The notes under the pieces: generated by a model
Database searches by the model: none
What the model was told of the DNA's origin: nothing
The model's input: only the letters and a program-made list of their open reading frames with translations
Part shown: piece after piece, positions 32,291 to 41,517 of the stretch
Position numbering within the stretch: the stretch's first letter is position 1
How the letters are laid out: each line of letters begins with the position of its first letter
Position numbers and translations under genes: made by a program
Origin: JAEUIE01 sp047602475
GTDB taxonomy: Bacteria > Planctomycetota > Planctomycetia > Gemmatales > HRBIN36
Direction: 5' to 3'
DNA length: 64,000 nt
NCBI GenBank assembly: GCA_047602475.1
Contig: JASGHE010000006.1
Span: 434,001-498,000, forward strand

Positions 32291-32430
32291 TGGTAGTCAT
32301 CACGCTCCGCGTGATGGTCTGCCCTGTAAAACGCAGTACATCAATCACCAAGATCGAGGCCACTCTATTCTTCGGTAAAGTACCTTGCGATTGCACCCCA
32401 CCCTCACGCGGAGCGTGAGGTCTACCATCA
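32288..32430. repeat. REP pair downstream of the RAYT gene
   Basis: Plus-oriented TGATGGTAGTCATCACGC hairpin at 32288-32325, and an inverted REP (CCCTCACGCGGAGCGTGAGG) at 32400-32420. The inverted REP touches the stop of the terminase-like gene. With the upstream REPs this forms a REP-RAYT-REP unit. Confidence 0.8.
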
Positions 32431-33988
32431 CACAATCTCCATCCGCGGTGCACTCCCCACGCACCCCAGCGCCAACACGCAGTAATTCATCGCGTGAGCA
32501 TAATGATCCGCCCCACCCGCTTCGAGGTAATCGACCCGGGGCACGCCCCGTCGATCCAGCCTCACCACCCGCACCGGAGAGCGTAACTGCTCCACAAACT
32601 CACTCGGCAAGTTCACCGGAGCGATCACCCTTCCGCTGTTCCAAGTGTGATACAGGGCATCCAGCGTTTCACTGCGAGGCACCCGCAGCACCTGCTGAGC
32701 CGTGTCTTGATGATGTTGCGAACCGATGCCCAGCCGATAGTAACACATCCACCCGCCGGCTCGACCATGGATCAATCTCCTCGCCTCATGCGTCTCCGGC
32801 TGAGCATCGATGACGTACGACCTGACTCCATAGTCTTCCAACAGTCTTTCCAATTCCGCCCAGTTCAATGCCACACCCGCCCACAGTATTCGGCACATCG
32901 CACCCACCGGCATGGCTATCACCACATGCAGGAACTGCGGGCCGACATCGATGCCTGCCACGCTCATCGCAGCGGAAGTCGCCATCGTCGCTCCGTTACT
33001 GCGGGCAATCGATTGTTCGATGCACGCCATCTCCAGCCTGGCGCCCTCGGCCAGGTAGGGCAGTCCCAGCACCGAGTTGTGGAAGACCTGCAGAGCTGAA
33101 GGATCACCCTCCGCCTCCTGCCACTGCGTCACCAGCCTCTCCGCCTTCGCTACCGGGGAAAAGAGCTGAGACAGTTGATAGCCATGCGTCTGTTCATCAT
33201 GTACCTGTGCATGCCATTCCCCAGCTTCGATCAAATCCCGGCGTTCCTCATTCGACCAGGGTACACGACATTGCGGACAGCAGAACTTCGCTCGGTGCGG
33301 TGGGCCATCAACGCCCAAGACGCCACTGGGCCAGGTGATGTCGGTGTACTGATAGCACCGAGAACACTGAACGATGAACGCCCTCTGATCGCTCTTGGCG
33401 AACTCAGCGGCGATGCCATACCCGGGAATCGTCGGCGTCGAGAGTGACAACTCCCATGAATCGGGTTGACCGGCCAACCGTTGCCTGGCCAGATCGACAG
33501 CCGACCAGGGAGTGCCCTCCAGCCCCGCTGCCTTGTAGAGTTCATCCCGTTCATCAAGCGTCAAGTAAGCGACCGGCACCGACATCAGTTCCGCCCTGCT
33601 GCGTGCCCCGTGACAATAGAACTGGGCGACCCCTACCTGGAGATGCCCCGGACCACTCGCCTTCACTGTCGCCTGGAATACGGGGCTGCGGCGCACCATC
33701 ACACTGAATCGTCCCCGACGAAACCGATCCCGCGGTGCGATGCGTGGGGAACAGGTACATCGCCGACTTCTGCCGATGTTCGAGAAACCACATCACCCGC
33801 ATCATCGCCATCACCGTCGCCCCCACCTGTGCCGCCTTCTGCAACACCATCCGAGCGGCCAACGAATTGAGCGGCTCCGTCAGGTACTCATACCCCGTCA
33901 ACCGATACGGCAGCCCACTATCGGGATTAACACCCACTTTTTGAGCGTATTTGGTAATGGAGTCACCACTATTATCATGCTTTAGCAT
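32428..33988 (-). pseudogene. Phage terminase large-subunit-like protein, frameshifted
   Basis: The parts in two frames make a protein of about 520 aa. The N-part (33988 to about 33730) has YLTEPLNSLAARMVLQKAAQ and VGATV (Walker-A-like) followed by SAMYLFPTHR. The C-part (to 32428) has FIVQCSRC...CPQC zinc-ribbon-like cysteines, then AGIDVGPQFLHVVI and YVIDAQPETHEA, fitting the nuclease domain of GpA-type terminases. Removing one G from the GGG run near 33730 restores RFRRGRFSVMVRRSP. No portal, capsid or other phage genes follow, so it is an isolated phage remnant or domesticated gene. Confidence 0.75.
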
Positions 33989-34616
33989 TGGATGGGTCTC
34001 GAAGGTTTTCGTTCTTTGGCCTATTTATTCTGGCTTCTGACTCCTGACTCCTGGCTTCTCTCGCACATCAAACACGTAATACACCGGCTCTGCATGCAGG
34101 CTTTTGCGAAGCGTCTCATCGGTCAACTTCTTCCCGCCATAGAGTAGGGCGTAGGCACGGGGCGAGAGAGTCTTCTCTTTGCGGATGACGCCGACACGAC
34201 GAAACCCCGCCTTCTCGAAGAACGGGTTGAGATGCCCCATCACCGTGAGAGTTTCAATCCATGGCACCGGGCACGATGCACAACTGACTCGGACGAAGTC
34301 GCTCGCCAGGCCCGCCCCACGATAAGTCGGATGGATCACCACACGAGAGAGCACCCACAACTGCTGGTTCAACCGTTTGAGAGCGAGCGAGTTGCACACG
34401 CCCTTCAAGCCGAAGTAGCGGTTGCGGAGGCGAAGGCTGCGGGCGGGGGAACAAAAGACGCAGATGCCGATGGGACGGTTGCCATGCCAGAGCAGGGTGA
34501 TGCGCTTGACGAGGCCGAGGGTGTGGCTGCGATAATGCCAACGGGCAAAGTAGGGCCAGTCAGCACGGGTGCCCGCCCCGTACCGACACAGCGAAAAAAC
34601 GAGATCGTCCGCTTTC

Positions 34617-34711
34617 TCCCCTCGCCCGGTACTCCGGGAGAGGGGTTGGGGGTGAGGGCGGTATTTCTCCCCTCTCCTGTACTCGGGAGAGGGGCCGGGG
34701 GTGAGGGTGGC
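34617..34711. repeat. Two tandem direct copies of a GC-rich palindromic repeat inside coding sequence
   Basis: CTCCCCTCGCCCGGTACTCC...GGGGTGAGGGCGG and CTCCCCTCTCCTGTACTCGG...GGGGTGAGGGTGG are direct copies, each with an internal hairpin around GTACTC. They form the linker of the ABC-GNAT gene and encode Pro/Gly-rich sequence. Confidence 0.75.
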
Positions 34712-35151
34712 GCTGGCGAAGAAGAAAGAACCTCTACCACTATCCCTCCATCCAAATCAGGCCGTACCAAAACATCCGCCGCCAAATCCTCTCCCACATC
34801 CTCATGCGTCGTCGCCAGCAGACACCCCACTCCCTGCCGCCGTGCCACTCGGCTCAGGTTGTAAGCCAGCACCTTCGCCAGCGTCCGATCCAGCGTGGCA
34901 GTGAACTCATCAGCGATCAACCAGCCGTCTTTGCCCGTAGGCCGTAGCCGCAGAAGTGCCAATCCCAATGCCAATCGAAACCGATACCGTTGCCCTTCGC
35001 TCAACTCCGAAGGTGTCCGTAACAACAGTTGTGCTTCACTGAGCCCACACGCAGCCAGCAGATCAAGACTCTCCTTCACCTCCAAAGGCAACGCATCCAC
35101 CAGAGGTTGATCGGGAAGAGAAAGAGCCATGATGTCGATCAGTACATTCTT

Positions 35152-35213
35152 GTAGCGGAACTCGCCAAGAGTTCCGTTAGCATCCATCTCGGAAGTCTGG
35201 CGACTTCCGCTAC
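35152..35213. repeat. 62-bp composite palindrome inserted in frame in the ABC ATPase
   Basis: GTAGCGGAACTCGCCAAGAG plus TTCCG, a 13-bp spacer, then CGGAAGTCTGGCGACTTCCG plus CTAC: two hairpins in an overall inverted arrangement with outer GTAGCGGAA/TTCCGCTAC. It codes for the stretch TSSGSRQTSEMDANGTLGEF between Walker A and the signature motif. Confidence 0.75.
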
Positions 35214-35551
35214 TTGTGACGGGTGCATTATTCAGCTCTCCACACACCGCCCGCAACAGACTACTCTTACCCGACCCGCTCGGCCCGGTGAAGAGCACAA
35301 CCTGCCCCGGTTGCATGTCCAGTTCCAGCCCATCACAAACGACATGCTCCCCCTGATCAAACTGCACCCCAAACGCATCCATCACCAGGCTGGTACCCAG
35401 CGATCTCGCCTTGGGAACAACGGGGTAACGAATAGACAATTTCATGAGCAGCCTCCTTCGGTTAGGTACAGATGTACACATCAACCGAAAGAGTAGCTTT
35501 TTAGCTGATCGACACGCAACAGCGGTAGTGGAAGATGAGATGATATGAGAC

Positions 35552-35682
35552 AGAGTTGCCATCACGCTTTGGATAGTAGTCATCACGCTCCGCGTGATGA
35601 AGCGCAGGGTGGCTGCCATCAACAAAGGTCTTGTGTAACGACAAGTCCCTGATCCCTCACGCGGAGCCTGAGGGCAACTCTA
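35552..35682. repeat. Composite REP element (~130 bp)
   Basis: Left end AGAGTTGCCATCACGC with a tandem GTAGTCATCACGCTCCGCGT REP inserted after it, then GTGGCTGCCA and TGGTCTTGTG-type middle, and right end CCCTCACGCGGAGCCTGAGG with GCAACTCT. It is the same plan as at 44583 and 55806. The right end meets the stop of the SEL1 gene. Confidence 0.8.
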
Positions 35683-37273
35683 CTACTTCACGTTCAGCCG
35701 CAGCAACGCTTCTTTTGCAGCATCATTGCCGTTCCTGGCCGCCTTTTGGTACCATTCGGCGGCCAGTTTGAGATCAACGTCAACTCCGACGCCCTCTTCG
35801 TAGCAATGGCCGACACGCTCCTGTGCCCACTCGTAATTTTTCTCGGCTGCCTTCTTCATCCACTGAAATCCCTCTTTCTCATCCACATCAACGCCTTCGC
35901 CATACAGATAGCAGAAGCCGAGATGTGCCTGTCCGTAAGTATCGCCCAGCTTGGCTGCCTTAGTCAGCCACTGGACTGCTTCCACTTCATCTTTTTCTAC
36001 ACCCGTGCCCTCCAGATAACATCGGCCCAGAAGCCCCTGGGCGTACCCATCATTTTGCCGACCGGCTTTGAGCAGCCACTCAACGGCCTTCTTTTCATCC
36101 TGGTCTACACCCAGGCCTTCCAGATAACAGAAGCCCAAATAACCTTGGCCAACTGCATGGTTCTTGCGAGCAGCTTTGGTGAACCACTTGACCGCCTCCT
36201 TCTCGTTTTTCTCGATGCCCGCGCCTTTCAAATAGCAACAGCCCAGAGCTGCCTGACAGAAAGCGTCATCCTGTTGGGCTCCTTTGCGATACCACTTGAC
36301 CGCTTCCTTTTCATCTTTCGCGATCCCTTCGCCGTGGGCCAGGAACGAGGCGTACCATCCAATGCAATACAAATCGCCCCCTTCCGCTCCCTGATGGAAG
36401 CAGCGAATCGCTTCCTTGAGGTCCCTGGCGGTGCCGATGCCGTTCATGTAGCAGTATCCCAATTGGCTCTGCGCTGGATCTGCTTCAACGTCGCTGCCTG
36501 CTTCAGCCACTTCACGGTTTCGGTCTCGTTCTTGGCTACACCGATTCCTTCTCGATAACACTTGGCTACGCTGAGCATCGCCTCCTTGTTTCCCAACTGA
36601 GCCGATTGGGAAATCCACCGAAACGCCTCCTTATCATCCTTTTTCACGCTGCCCTCGCCATGGAGGTAGCATGCGCCTAAGTAGTGTTGTCCATAGCTGT
36701 CATTCTGGTCGGCTGCCAGTCGATACCACTTGATGGCTTCAGCCGTGTCTTTCTTGACGCGGTTGCCATAGAAGAAGCAGGTGCCATACACCACCTGGGC
36801 GGGAGCCAATCCCTGAAGAGCAGCAGATTTCATCCATTTGAAAGCATCATCGTAGTTGGCCTTGGTGCCACGTCCCAGGCGGAGGCATTCGGCAAGAAGG
36901 TACTGACCCACGGGGTCGTTGGCTTCAGCTGCTTGCCGAAAGAGCGTCGTCGCCTGCGCAGCGTCTTTCTCGATCCCTGCACCAGGGCATAGCACTCGCC
37001 AAGCAGAATCAGTCCTTTGGAGTTGCCTGCGTCGGCTGCCTGTTTCCAGAGATCAAGCTGCTGCTTCGCTTGAACTTCCAGCAGTTTCTTGCATTGATCT
37101 TCTTCATGGAGTAATTTACTGAGATCCTGATAGAGCCCACTCACTGCCTTCAGTTCGATGGCGCTCAACGCCGCCGGCATCCGGGGTTTCCTGGCAGTAT
37201 AGGTTTTGTTGCTTTTGTCTTGAGCGAAGTTCGCCCAGAGGGAGAGTCCCATTGCCAGGATAAGCAGGTTCAT
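35683..37273 (-). pseudogene. Secreted SEL1-repeat protein, two frameshifts
   Basis: From ATG 37273 (MNLLILAMGLSLWANFA, signal peptide) the product would be about 530 aa, built of about a dozen SEL1-type TPR units (A-x-x-x-LG-x-CYxxGxGVxKDExEAVKWxxKAA). Frame breaks lie near 36984, where ECYAL/GAGIEKDAAQ rejoin if one G is added to a GG run, and near 36488, where AAT/EADPAQSQLGYCY rejoin if one base is added. The repeat phase is kept across both points, so one intact gene is inferred. SEL1 proteins are scaffolds, and the partner is unknown. Confidence 0.8.
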
Positions 37274-37346
37274 GGATGGTATTTCCAAGGACAGGGTGCT
37301 AACTCAAAAATACCTGCTGTGCTGTTGAGAAACAACAAAAAACTGT

Positions 37347-37454
37347 AGAGTTGCCCTCACGCTCCGCGTGATGGAGCCGGGACAGGGCGATTCACAAGAC
37401 GAGTATATTTGGCAGCGACTCTCCGTGTCATCACGACGGAGCGTGATGACTACA
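37347..37454. repeat. Composite REP element (~108 bp)
   Basis: Left end AGAGTTGCCCTCACGCTCCG (37347) and inverted right end TCATCACGACGGAGCGTGAT followed by GACTAC (37429-37454), with a diverged middle. It lies in the gap between the SEL1 and ECF sigma genes, the rest of which shows no gene. Confidence 0.75.
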
Positions 37455-37564
37455 AACCAGAGCCTCGCTCAAAGCATAAGGTCAACACTATTTCCTTGAA
37501 TCACAGCGATATTCTGTTACCTTCAGAGGTGCTTGTAGAACAAGGGCGATAAAATTGGCACAGC

Positions 37565-38128
37565 ATGCTATCAAATCAAACCACCTTCTGTAAGTCTCAG
37601 TTTCATACGCACCTGGCGACTTGTCGCAGCAAGCTCTATGCGCTGGCGCGCACGAGTATCCCCAAGACGGTTCAAGGCCAGACCGGCGTCTCCGATGTGG
37701 TTCAGGAAACCTGTCTTCGCGCCTATCGTCATCTTGCCTCTTTTCGGGGAACCACGCATCGTCAATTCGGAAAATGGCTCCAGTCCATACTTCGCAACCA
37801 GCTGACGAATCTCTCCAAACGGGCGAAACTGAGCGTGGAAGGCCAGGTGGTCAGAGCGTCGGTACCTGTTCATTTCGAGCGTCAGCCGGCCTTTCACGAA
37901 GAAACACCCAGCCGCCTCATGATGGCTCAGGAAGAGCAGTTGATCATGTATCATGCCTTGCAGCAACTCAGTGTCGAGGAACGCCACGTTCTGGCACGCC
38001 ATCATCGCGATCAGCGTACCTTCGCTGAACTGGGTATCGAGTTGAAGTGCAGTGAAGAGGCGGCCCGCAAGCGCTGGGCACGTGCTCTGTTGCGCTGGCA
38101 ACGACTGGTGCAAGGCTCTCATGCCTAG
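37565..38128 (+). CDS. ECF-family RNA polymerase sigma factor
   Basis: The 187-aa sigma factor has region 2 (TGVSDVVQETCLRAYRHLASF, KWLQSILRNQLTNLSKR) and region 4 (LSVEERHVLARHHRDQRTFAELGIELKCSEEAARKRWARALL). The order and the T-G-x-S-D-V-x-Q-E motif match planctomycete ECF factors encoded next to WD40 kinases. Its last codons overlap the kinase start by 8 bp, giving a coupled two-gene operon. Confidence 0.9.
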   Translation: MLSNQTTFCKSQFHTHLATCRSKLYALARTSIPKTVQGQTGVSDVVQETCLRAYRHLASFRGTTHRQFGKWLQSILRNQLTNLSKRAKLSVEGQVVRASVPVHFERQPAFHEETPSRLMMAQEEQLIMYHALQQLSVEERHVLARHHRDQRTFAELGIELKCSEEAARKRWARALLRWQRLVQGSHA

Positions 38129-41100
38129 TTCAGCTCAAACGATTGATGATTCCAGCGTGGAACATCTGCTGCGTTCCATCGAGAATCACGAACAGGCTGC
38201 CGGCCCGGTGCGTGAGTTCATCGGCAAGGCTGATCAATTCTGGAACGCCGAGCAGCCCCGTGCGCCGGAACAGCTACCCCGACAACTGGGCCGTTTCCGC
38301 CTGTTCGAACTTCTGGGCGAGGGAGGCTTCGGCCTGGTCTACCTGGCTGAAGAGACCCTTTCAGGTAAAAAGGTCGCCCTGAAGCTGCCACGCCCCGAAA
38401 AATATGTTCGGCCTGAATGGCGGGAGCGATTTTTACGAGAAGCTCGTGCTGCCGCCGTGTTGACACATCCCAACATCGTACGGGTCTACGATGTCGGCGA
38501 GATCGACGGGCAATGGTACATCTCCACCAGTTACTGCCCTGGCCTCAACCTGGCACAGTGGCTGGCAACCCATCAGCGTTCAGTCGAAGTGACTGAAGCT
38601 GCACAACTCCTCTGCACCCTGGCCGGCGCCATGGCACATGCCCATGAACGGGGCGTCATCCATCGTGACCTGAAACCCAGCAATATCCTGCTTGAACCAA
38701 AAGAAGGTTCAGCATTATTCTCGCTGGCTGAAGTCACTCCCTGCATCGCTGACTTTGGCCTGGCCAAGTTGATCGAAGAAAGTGGTGCTCACACCGTCTC
38801 CGGTGTCTTGCTCGGCACATTACAGTACATGGCACCCGAACAGGCAGGGATGAAGCGCGAGGAAGTGGGGCCAGCCACCGACATCTACGCCCTGGGGCTG
38901 ATTCTCTATGAAGTGTTAACCCGGCAGCCGGTCATTCCCGCGGAACCATTGCTATTGTCGCTGCCGAAGATTTTGCACAACACCGCACCCCGTTTACGAT
39001 CAGCCCGCTCCGATTGTCCCGTCGATCTGGAGACGATCTATCTGAAATGCCTGGAGAAGAACCCTCGTCAAAGGTATGTCTCCGCCCAGGCCCTTCACGA
39101 TGATCTCAAGCGGTTTCTTCAGGGGCAATCGATTGTTGCCCGGCCCGGCATGGTACGCAGGCTTGGTAGCTGGATGAAAAGAGAACCGGTCTTCGCCACG
39201 ATCCTGCTCTTTTCCCTGCTGACCATGATGCTGGTGCTCGGCGGCGTGCTGTATCACTCCCATGAGACAGAACAATCGAATCAACGGATTCGTGCAGCCC
39301 TTCATCGTACCCAGCAGTTGCATTATCTTTCGACGATACAGCGTGCAGCACAGTTGACGCAGTCAGGAGAGGGGGCCGAAGCCAGTCAACTGCTCAGGCG
39401 TTGCCGTGACGAGCTCCTGGAGCAGGAAACGCCACTCACCTGGGAATGGCGCTATCTGTGGAACCGTGTCCAGCTGATGCCCCGGCATTATCGCTGGTAT
39501 GGTCATCAGGAAACACCTTATGCCCTCGCCTATTCGCCTTCTCAGAATTGGGTAGCAACCGGCGATAATCTGGGTGTCCTGATGATACGCCACGCCGATA
39601 CGGGTAAGGTCATCAAAACGCTGCAATCTCCGAAACGAAAGTCTCCCAACCTTGTCTTCAGTGAGGATGGCCGCTGGCTGGCCCAGATCTGTGGCGACGA
39701 CCATGCCCATCTTGATACTGCCCTGGTGTGGGATACCAGCAACTGGTCCATTCGCAGCTCTTGCTCTATCAGCAACGAGATTCTGACAAGTCTCTGCTTT
39801 CAGCCACAACAGCCGACACTGGTACTGACCACCCGGTGTGACGTGTCTGGACAGGAAAGTGGCCGAGTCATCACCTGGGATTATCTCGAAGCCCAGGCGA
39901 CTCCCAAAACCGTCTTGGCTGGCGATCGCTGTCATACGATCTGGTGGTCACCGGTCCTACAGTCCTATCTGCTGGCTTCTGAACTCGAATTCAAATCGCT
40001 GGATGAACAGTTCCACGACCGATACTTTTCCCCCGGCCCCCATTACATCATCCGGGCAGCAACCACTTCGCGGGATGGCCGCTGGTTTGCCTGGGGAGAC
40101 TTTGGCGGGAAGATTTACCTGTTTGATGGTCGTCGTTCGTGGACCGAGGCACGCCACATCTGGAATCCTCATCCCAAGTGGATCTTTCACCTGGACTTCC
40201 ATCCGAACAGCACACTGCTCGCCAGTTGTGGGCTGGGTAATCTTGTGCAACTCTGGGACGTGAATACAGCGAAACTGGCGTATCAACTGCAAGCCAAAGG
40301 GAATACCATCGGTGCTGTTTTTGCCAAAGATGGGAACTCGGTCTTCTTCACCAGCTCGGAAGATTTTTCGGTCAATCGCTGGTACTTTGCCGACAATTCG
40401 CGGAAAGTCAGCCAGACACAACTGGGCGATCAGGTCTGGTGTCTCGCGCTGGCTCCCGATGGCCAGACACTCTACGCTGGTTTGGATGACATCCACTCCA
40501 AAGCTACGATCAGGCAGCTTGTTCCCAGTCAGTCTGCATGGTCAGTCCCGGGCAAATACTCCATCCACGGCGCCTGCGTCATCGGCATCCTGCCGCTGGA
40601 ACAGGAGGGACGAGTGATTTCTGCCTCCATGGACGGTGCGCTGGCTCTACTCGACCTCAAGACCAATACTACTCTCGCCAAAGTCACTACCCATCAGGGA
40701 AAAGGCGTTCGTCAATTGATCGAAATGGAACCAGGCAAAAGTGTCGCCACCTGCGGCCACGATGGTCTCGTCCGTCTCTGGAATCACCAGTTACAGCCCC
40801 TGGGCGAGCCACTGAACGCCCATGACGGGAAACCGGTTCGAGACTTGTGTTACGATCGCCGACGTCAGCAGCTCTATTCTTCAGGAAATGACAGCCGCAT
40901 TGTCCAGTGGGATGTCAAAACGCAGAAACTCGTCCGGGTACTCGAAGCCGATTCCGAAGTCCGCAGCCTGTGCTTGTCGAACGATGGCAACTACCTGGCC
41001 TACGGCACCAAGCTCGGCGAAATCTTTCTCGTTTCTCTGAACGACTGGCAGGTGATTCGGCAGTTCAGATCCCACGAAGATCCCGTGACGGAGCTTCTCT

Positions 41101-41297
41101 TTTCTCCGGATGATCGCTCGCTGATCTCGGGCGATTTCGTCGGTCATCTCTACCTGTGGAATGTCGAAAGCGGAGAGCAGTTGCTGAAACTCCCCGACCA
41201 TCAGAATCGCATTACCACGTTGCTCTGGAGCAAAGACGGCTCCAAGCTCTATTCCGCCAGCCTCGATGGCCGCATCGTCGAACACGATTTCCGCTGA
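38121..41297 (+). CDS. Ser/Thr protein kinase with C-terminal WD40 repeats
   Basis: The 1058-aa protein starts MPSSAQTIDDSSVEHLL. The kinase domain (about 55-330) has LGEGGFGLVY, VALKLPRP, HRDLKPSNILL, IADFGLAK and MAPEQ, so it should be active. A single membrane span (about 355-375, VFATILLFSLLTMMLVLGGV) is followed by about 660 residues of WD40-type blades (for example LASCGLGNLVQLWDVNTAKL, SVATCGHDGLVRLWNHQLQP, LISGDFVGHLYLWNVESGEQ). The propeller would lie outside the cytoplasm and could sense a ligand or envelope protein. Coupling to the ECF sigma gene suggests phosphorylation-based control of that sigma factor. Confidence 0.9.
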   Translation: MPSSAQTIDDSSVEHLLRSIENHEQAAGPVREFIGKADQFWNAEQPRAPEQLPRQLGRFRLFELLGEGGFGLVYLAEETLSGKKVALKLPRPEKYVRPEWRERFLREARAAAVLTHPNIVRVYDVGEIDGQWYISTSYCPGLNLAQWLATHQRSVEVTEAAQLLCTLAGAMAHAHERGVIHRDLKPSNILLEPKEGSALFSLAEVTPCIADFGLAKLIEESGAHTVSGVLLGTLQYMAPEQAGMKREEVGPATDIYALGLILYEVLTRQPVIPAEPLLLSLPKILHNTAPRLRSARSDCPVDLETIYLKCLEKNPRQRYVSAQALHDDLKRFLQGQSIVARPGMVRRLGSWMKREPVFATILLFSLLTMMLVLGGVLYHSHETEQSNQRIRAALHRTQQLHYLSTIQRAAQLTQSGEGAEASQLLRRCRDELLEQETPLTWEWRYLWNRVQLMPRHYRWYGHQETPYALAYSPSQNWVATGDNLGVLMIRHADTGKVIKTLQSPKRKSPNLVFSEDGRWLAQICGDDHAHLDTALVWDTSNWSIRSSCSISNEILTSLCFQPQQPTLVLTTRCDVSGQESGRVITWDYLEAQATPKTVLAGDRCHTIWWSPVLQSYLLASELEFKSLDEQFHDRYFSPGPHYIIRAATTSRDGRWFAWGDFGGKIYLFDGRRSWTEARHIWNPHPKWIFHLDFHPNSTLLASCGLGNLVQLWDVNTAKLAYQLQAKGNTIGAVFAKDGNSVFFTSSEDFSVNRWYFADNSRKVSQTQLGDQVWCLALAPDGQTLYAGLDDIHSKATIRQLVPSQSAWSVPGKYSIHGACVIGILPLEQEGRVISASMDGALALLDLKTNTTLAKVTTHQGKGVRQLIEMEPGKSVATCGHDGLVRLWNHQLQPLGEPLNAHDGKPVRDLCYDRRRQQLYSSGNDSRIVQWDVKTQKLVRVLEADSEVRSLCLSNDGNYLAYGTKLGEIFLVSLNDWQVIRQFRSHEDPVTELLFSPDDRSLISGDFVGHLYLWNVESGEQLLKLPDHQNRITTLLWSKDGSKLYSASLDGRIVEHDFR

Positions 41298-41319
41298 TCT
41301 GATACTCCCCGTGCTGTCT

Positions 41320-41405
41320 GGTTCTCCCCCTTTCCAAGGGGGAGTTAGAGGGGGTAGTCCTTGCCGTGAAAGAACCCCACCCGGCCTCCCCTTGGTAAGG
41401 GGAGG
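41320..41405. repeat. Paired C-rich hairpins
   Basis: CTCCCCCTTTCCAAGGGGGAG (41324-41344 hairpin) and CCTCCCCTTGGTAAGGGGAGG (41385-41405 hairpin), with outer GGTTCT/AGAACC. It is a dispersed-type composite palindrome after the kinase gene. It could also act as terminator. Confidence 0.6.
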
Positions 41406-41455
41406 AGAAGAACTCTTCACTAAATTCCCCAATACTTTTGTCCGGTTTCGTCCGG

Positions 41456-41503
41456 CTGATTGTCTAGGTAGCCGAGGCCTCCTTTCAGGCCAAAAACAAT
41501 CAG
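41456..41503 (+). promoter_or_regulatory. Structured leader upstream of PEP-CTERM gene
   Basis: CTGATTGT pairs with ACAATCAG, enclosing an inner GGCCT...AGGCC hairpin. The structure ends 3 bp before GGGGAGA, the ribosome site of the next gene. It may shape translation. Function is untested. Confidence 0.4.
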
Positions 41504-41517
41504 CTGGGGAGAAGACG

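Larger units (their letters stand above)
34025..35445 (-). pseudogene. ABC-type ATPase fused to GNAT acetyltransferase, frame-broken
   Basis: The N-part from ATG 35445 (GGAGG upstream) has Walker A GPSGSGKSSL, signature LSEGQRYRFRLALGL and Walker B GWLIADEF, with no transmembrane partner. The C-part, readable from about 34600 to 34025, contains RADWPYFARWHYRSHTLGL, WHGNRPIGICVF and the acetyl-CoA loop VVIHPTYRGAGLA, ending NPFFEKAGF. The two halves are in different frames, the break falling in a linker filled by dispersed repeats (34617-34711). A second palindromic insertion (35152-35213) sits in frame inside the ATPase. ABC-GNAT fusions near terminases recall Mom-like DNA-modification proteins, but that link is an inference. 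Confidence 0.7.
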
